This document shows, piece by piece, positions 5,080 through 5,869 of a stretch of 5,869 nucleotides of DNA. Position 1 is the first letter of the stretch. Each line of letters starts with the position of its first letter. Source of the stretch: Ignavibacteriota bacterium (lineage in GTDB: Bacteria; Bacteroidota; Ignavibacteria; Tepidaquicellales; Tepidaquicellaceae); assembly GCA_003158365.1 (NCBI GenBank), contig PMIW01000044.1:8953-14821 (forward strand), in the 5' to 3' direction. The position numbers and the translations under genes are program-made. Under the pieces are notes generated by a model. It did not search any database. It was not told where the DNA came from and was given only the letters and a program-made list of their open reading frames with translations.

Positions 5080-5869
5080 CGCAGGCAACCAATATATAAT
5101 TTTTCCAGACGACAGCGCTGGTCTTTATTCTCTCATCAAATTCATATTTCCATAATACTTCACCATTTTTCGCATCAAGGCAGTAGAAAGTTTTATCGAA
5201 CGAGCCGACAAATATTTTATCTCCGTGCAGGACAGGAGTAGCCGTAACAGTTGCATTCGTGGTATATTCCCACACTTCATCACCGGTATTAATATTTAAC
5301 GAGAATATTTTCCCGTTAATTCCCGCCGAGATTACATTTCCCGAATAAAAAGTACAGGAAGACATAAATTTCGTTTCAAGGTTTTTTTTCCACATCAGAT
5401 TCCCCGATGTATCGAGGCAGTAAAAATTTTTATCATCCGAACCGAAGAATATTTTATCCCTGAATACCGATACATCGGAATAGATTCCCCCGCCGGTTTT
5501 GAAATTCCATTTAATATCCCCGCTGTTGATATCGACGGCGTACATTGTTCCCCTTGAATCTCCTATATACAGGATGTCATTTGAGATTGAAGGAGAATTG
5601 AAGAAAGGAAAATCGAAACTCTTAGACCAAATTTTTCCTCCGTCTTTGCTGTCAATTTTAAAAATTCTGCCTTTCAGAGTTGCATAAAATATTTCATCGT
5701 TTTTTGCGACGGGTGAAGACTCAATTCTTTCAATGGTTTTCTTCCATTTAAACACTCCTTTTGTAAAATCATATCCCGTCATGTAGTTATATTCCCCGCC
5801 GCTGAAAGCCATCACGATTATTTTTTTAAGAATCACGGGCGTGGAAAAGCCTGATTTGGCTTTTGTGAA
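5051..5869 (-). CDS. PQQ-type beta-propeller repeat protein (BamB-like fold), N-terminus outside window
   Basis: The frame is open through the right edge (FTKAKSGFSTP precede the GTG at 5836), so that GTG is an internal valine and 272 residues of a longer protein are seen. The protein consists of repeats of about 40 residues, each ending in a pattern like xYxLDxxxGxxxWxx: GYDFTKGVFKWKK, KIDSKDGGKIWSK, AVDINSGDIKWNF, CLDTSGNLMWKK, SLNINTGDEVWEY, CLDAKNGEVLWKY. It finishes with a short last strand set, ACDDKHIYCFK, that should close the ring with the missing N-terminus. About six to seven blades are visible, so a seven- or eight-bladed propeller is likely. Such repeats occur in BamB (outer-membrane assembly) and in quinoprotein dehydrogenases. 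The quinoprotein disulfide and metal motifs are not visible, so a structural or binding role is more likely than an enzyme. Its stop lies inside the start of the PEGA-like gene, so the two are probably one operon. A signal peptide cannot be assessed. Confidence 0.87.
   Translation of the reverse strand, partial: FTKAKSGFSTPVILKKIIVMAFSGGEYNYMTGYDFTKGVFKWKKTIERIESSPVAKNDEIFYATLKGRIFKIDSKDGGKIWSKSFDFPFFNSPSISNDILYIGDSRGTMYAVDINSGDIKWNFKTGGGIYSDVSVFRDKIFFGSDDKNFYCLDTSGNLMWKKNLETKFMSSCTFYSGNVISAGINGKIFSLNINTGDEVWEYTTNATVTATPVLHGDKIFVGSFDKTFYCLDAKNGEVLWKYEFDERIKTSAVVWKNYILVACDDKHIYCFK

Noticed and set aside
5086..5088. TTG start for the PEGA-like protein
   Set aside because: An ATG three codons later gives a normal signal peptide and a shorter overlap with the upstream gene.
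5834..5836. GTG as a start codon for the propeller protein
   Set aside because: No stop occurs upstream to the window edge, and the residues before it (GFSTP) fit the start of a propeller blade (S-T-P-V), so it is internal.

Overview
The window comes from an AT-rich, gene-dense bacterial genome. Five of the seven protein genes are complete within it, and one gene runs off each end. None of the start codons visible in the window has a Shine-Dalgarno-like GGAGG in front of it; the leaders are A/T runs. Together with the gene content (short-form alpha-glucan phosphorylase, SDR-type threonine dehydrogenase, a PQQ-type propeller next to a PEGA-like protein), this suggests the Bacteroidota/Chlorobi/Ignavibacteria branch. 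That placement is an inference from style and content, not a marker-gene assignment.

Left part (2-2867, all + strand): the C-terminal end of an alpha-glucan phosphorylase holding the PLP lysine, then after 9 nt an AtuA-domain (DUF1446) protein. A 118-nt spacer follows, beginning with a short GC-rich repeat (copy 1), and then a complete NAD-dependent L-threonine 3-dehydrogenase of the short-chain dehydrogenase type. A strong GC-rich palindrome at 2897-2922 closes this block and acts as a likely terminator between convergent genes.

Middle (2926-4491): a divergent pair, an isochorismatase-family cysteine hydrolase on the - strand and an EamA/DMT-type ten-helix transporter on the + strand. They are separated by a 111-nt spacer of about 7% GC that must hold both promoters. 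The transporter's last codons are made by a second copy of the same short repeat, and its stop codon overlaps the end of the next, convergent gene.

Right part (4483-5869, - strand): an overlapping gene pair, read right to left. First is a PQQ/BamB-like beta-propeller protein (N-terminus outside the window), then a small secreted or membrane protein with a signal peptide, a PEGA-like domain and two C-terminal membrane segments. The 29-nt overlap suggests they are cotranscribed and act together at the cell envelope.

The genes are mostly ordinary metabolism, transport and envelope functions with no single pathway joining them, and I see no convincing new defence, mobile or biosynthetic system. 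The more unusual signals are the paired short repeats at gene 3' ends, the palindrome, and the PEGA/propeller pair.
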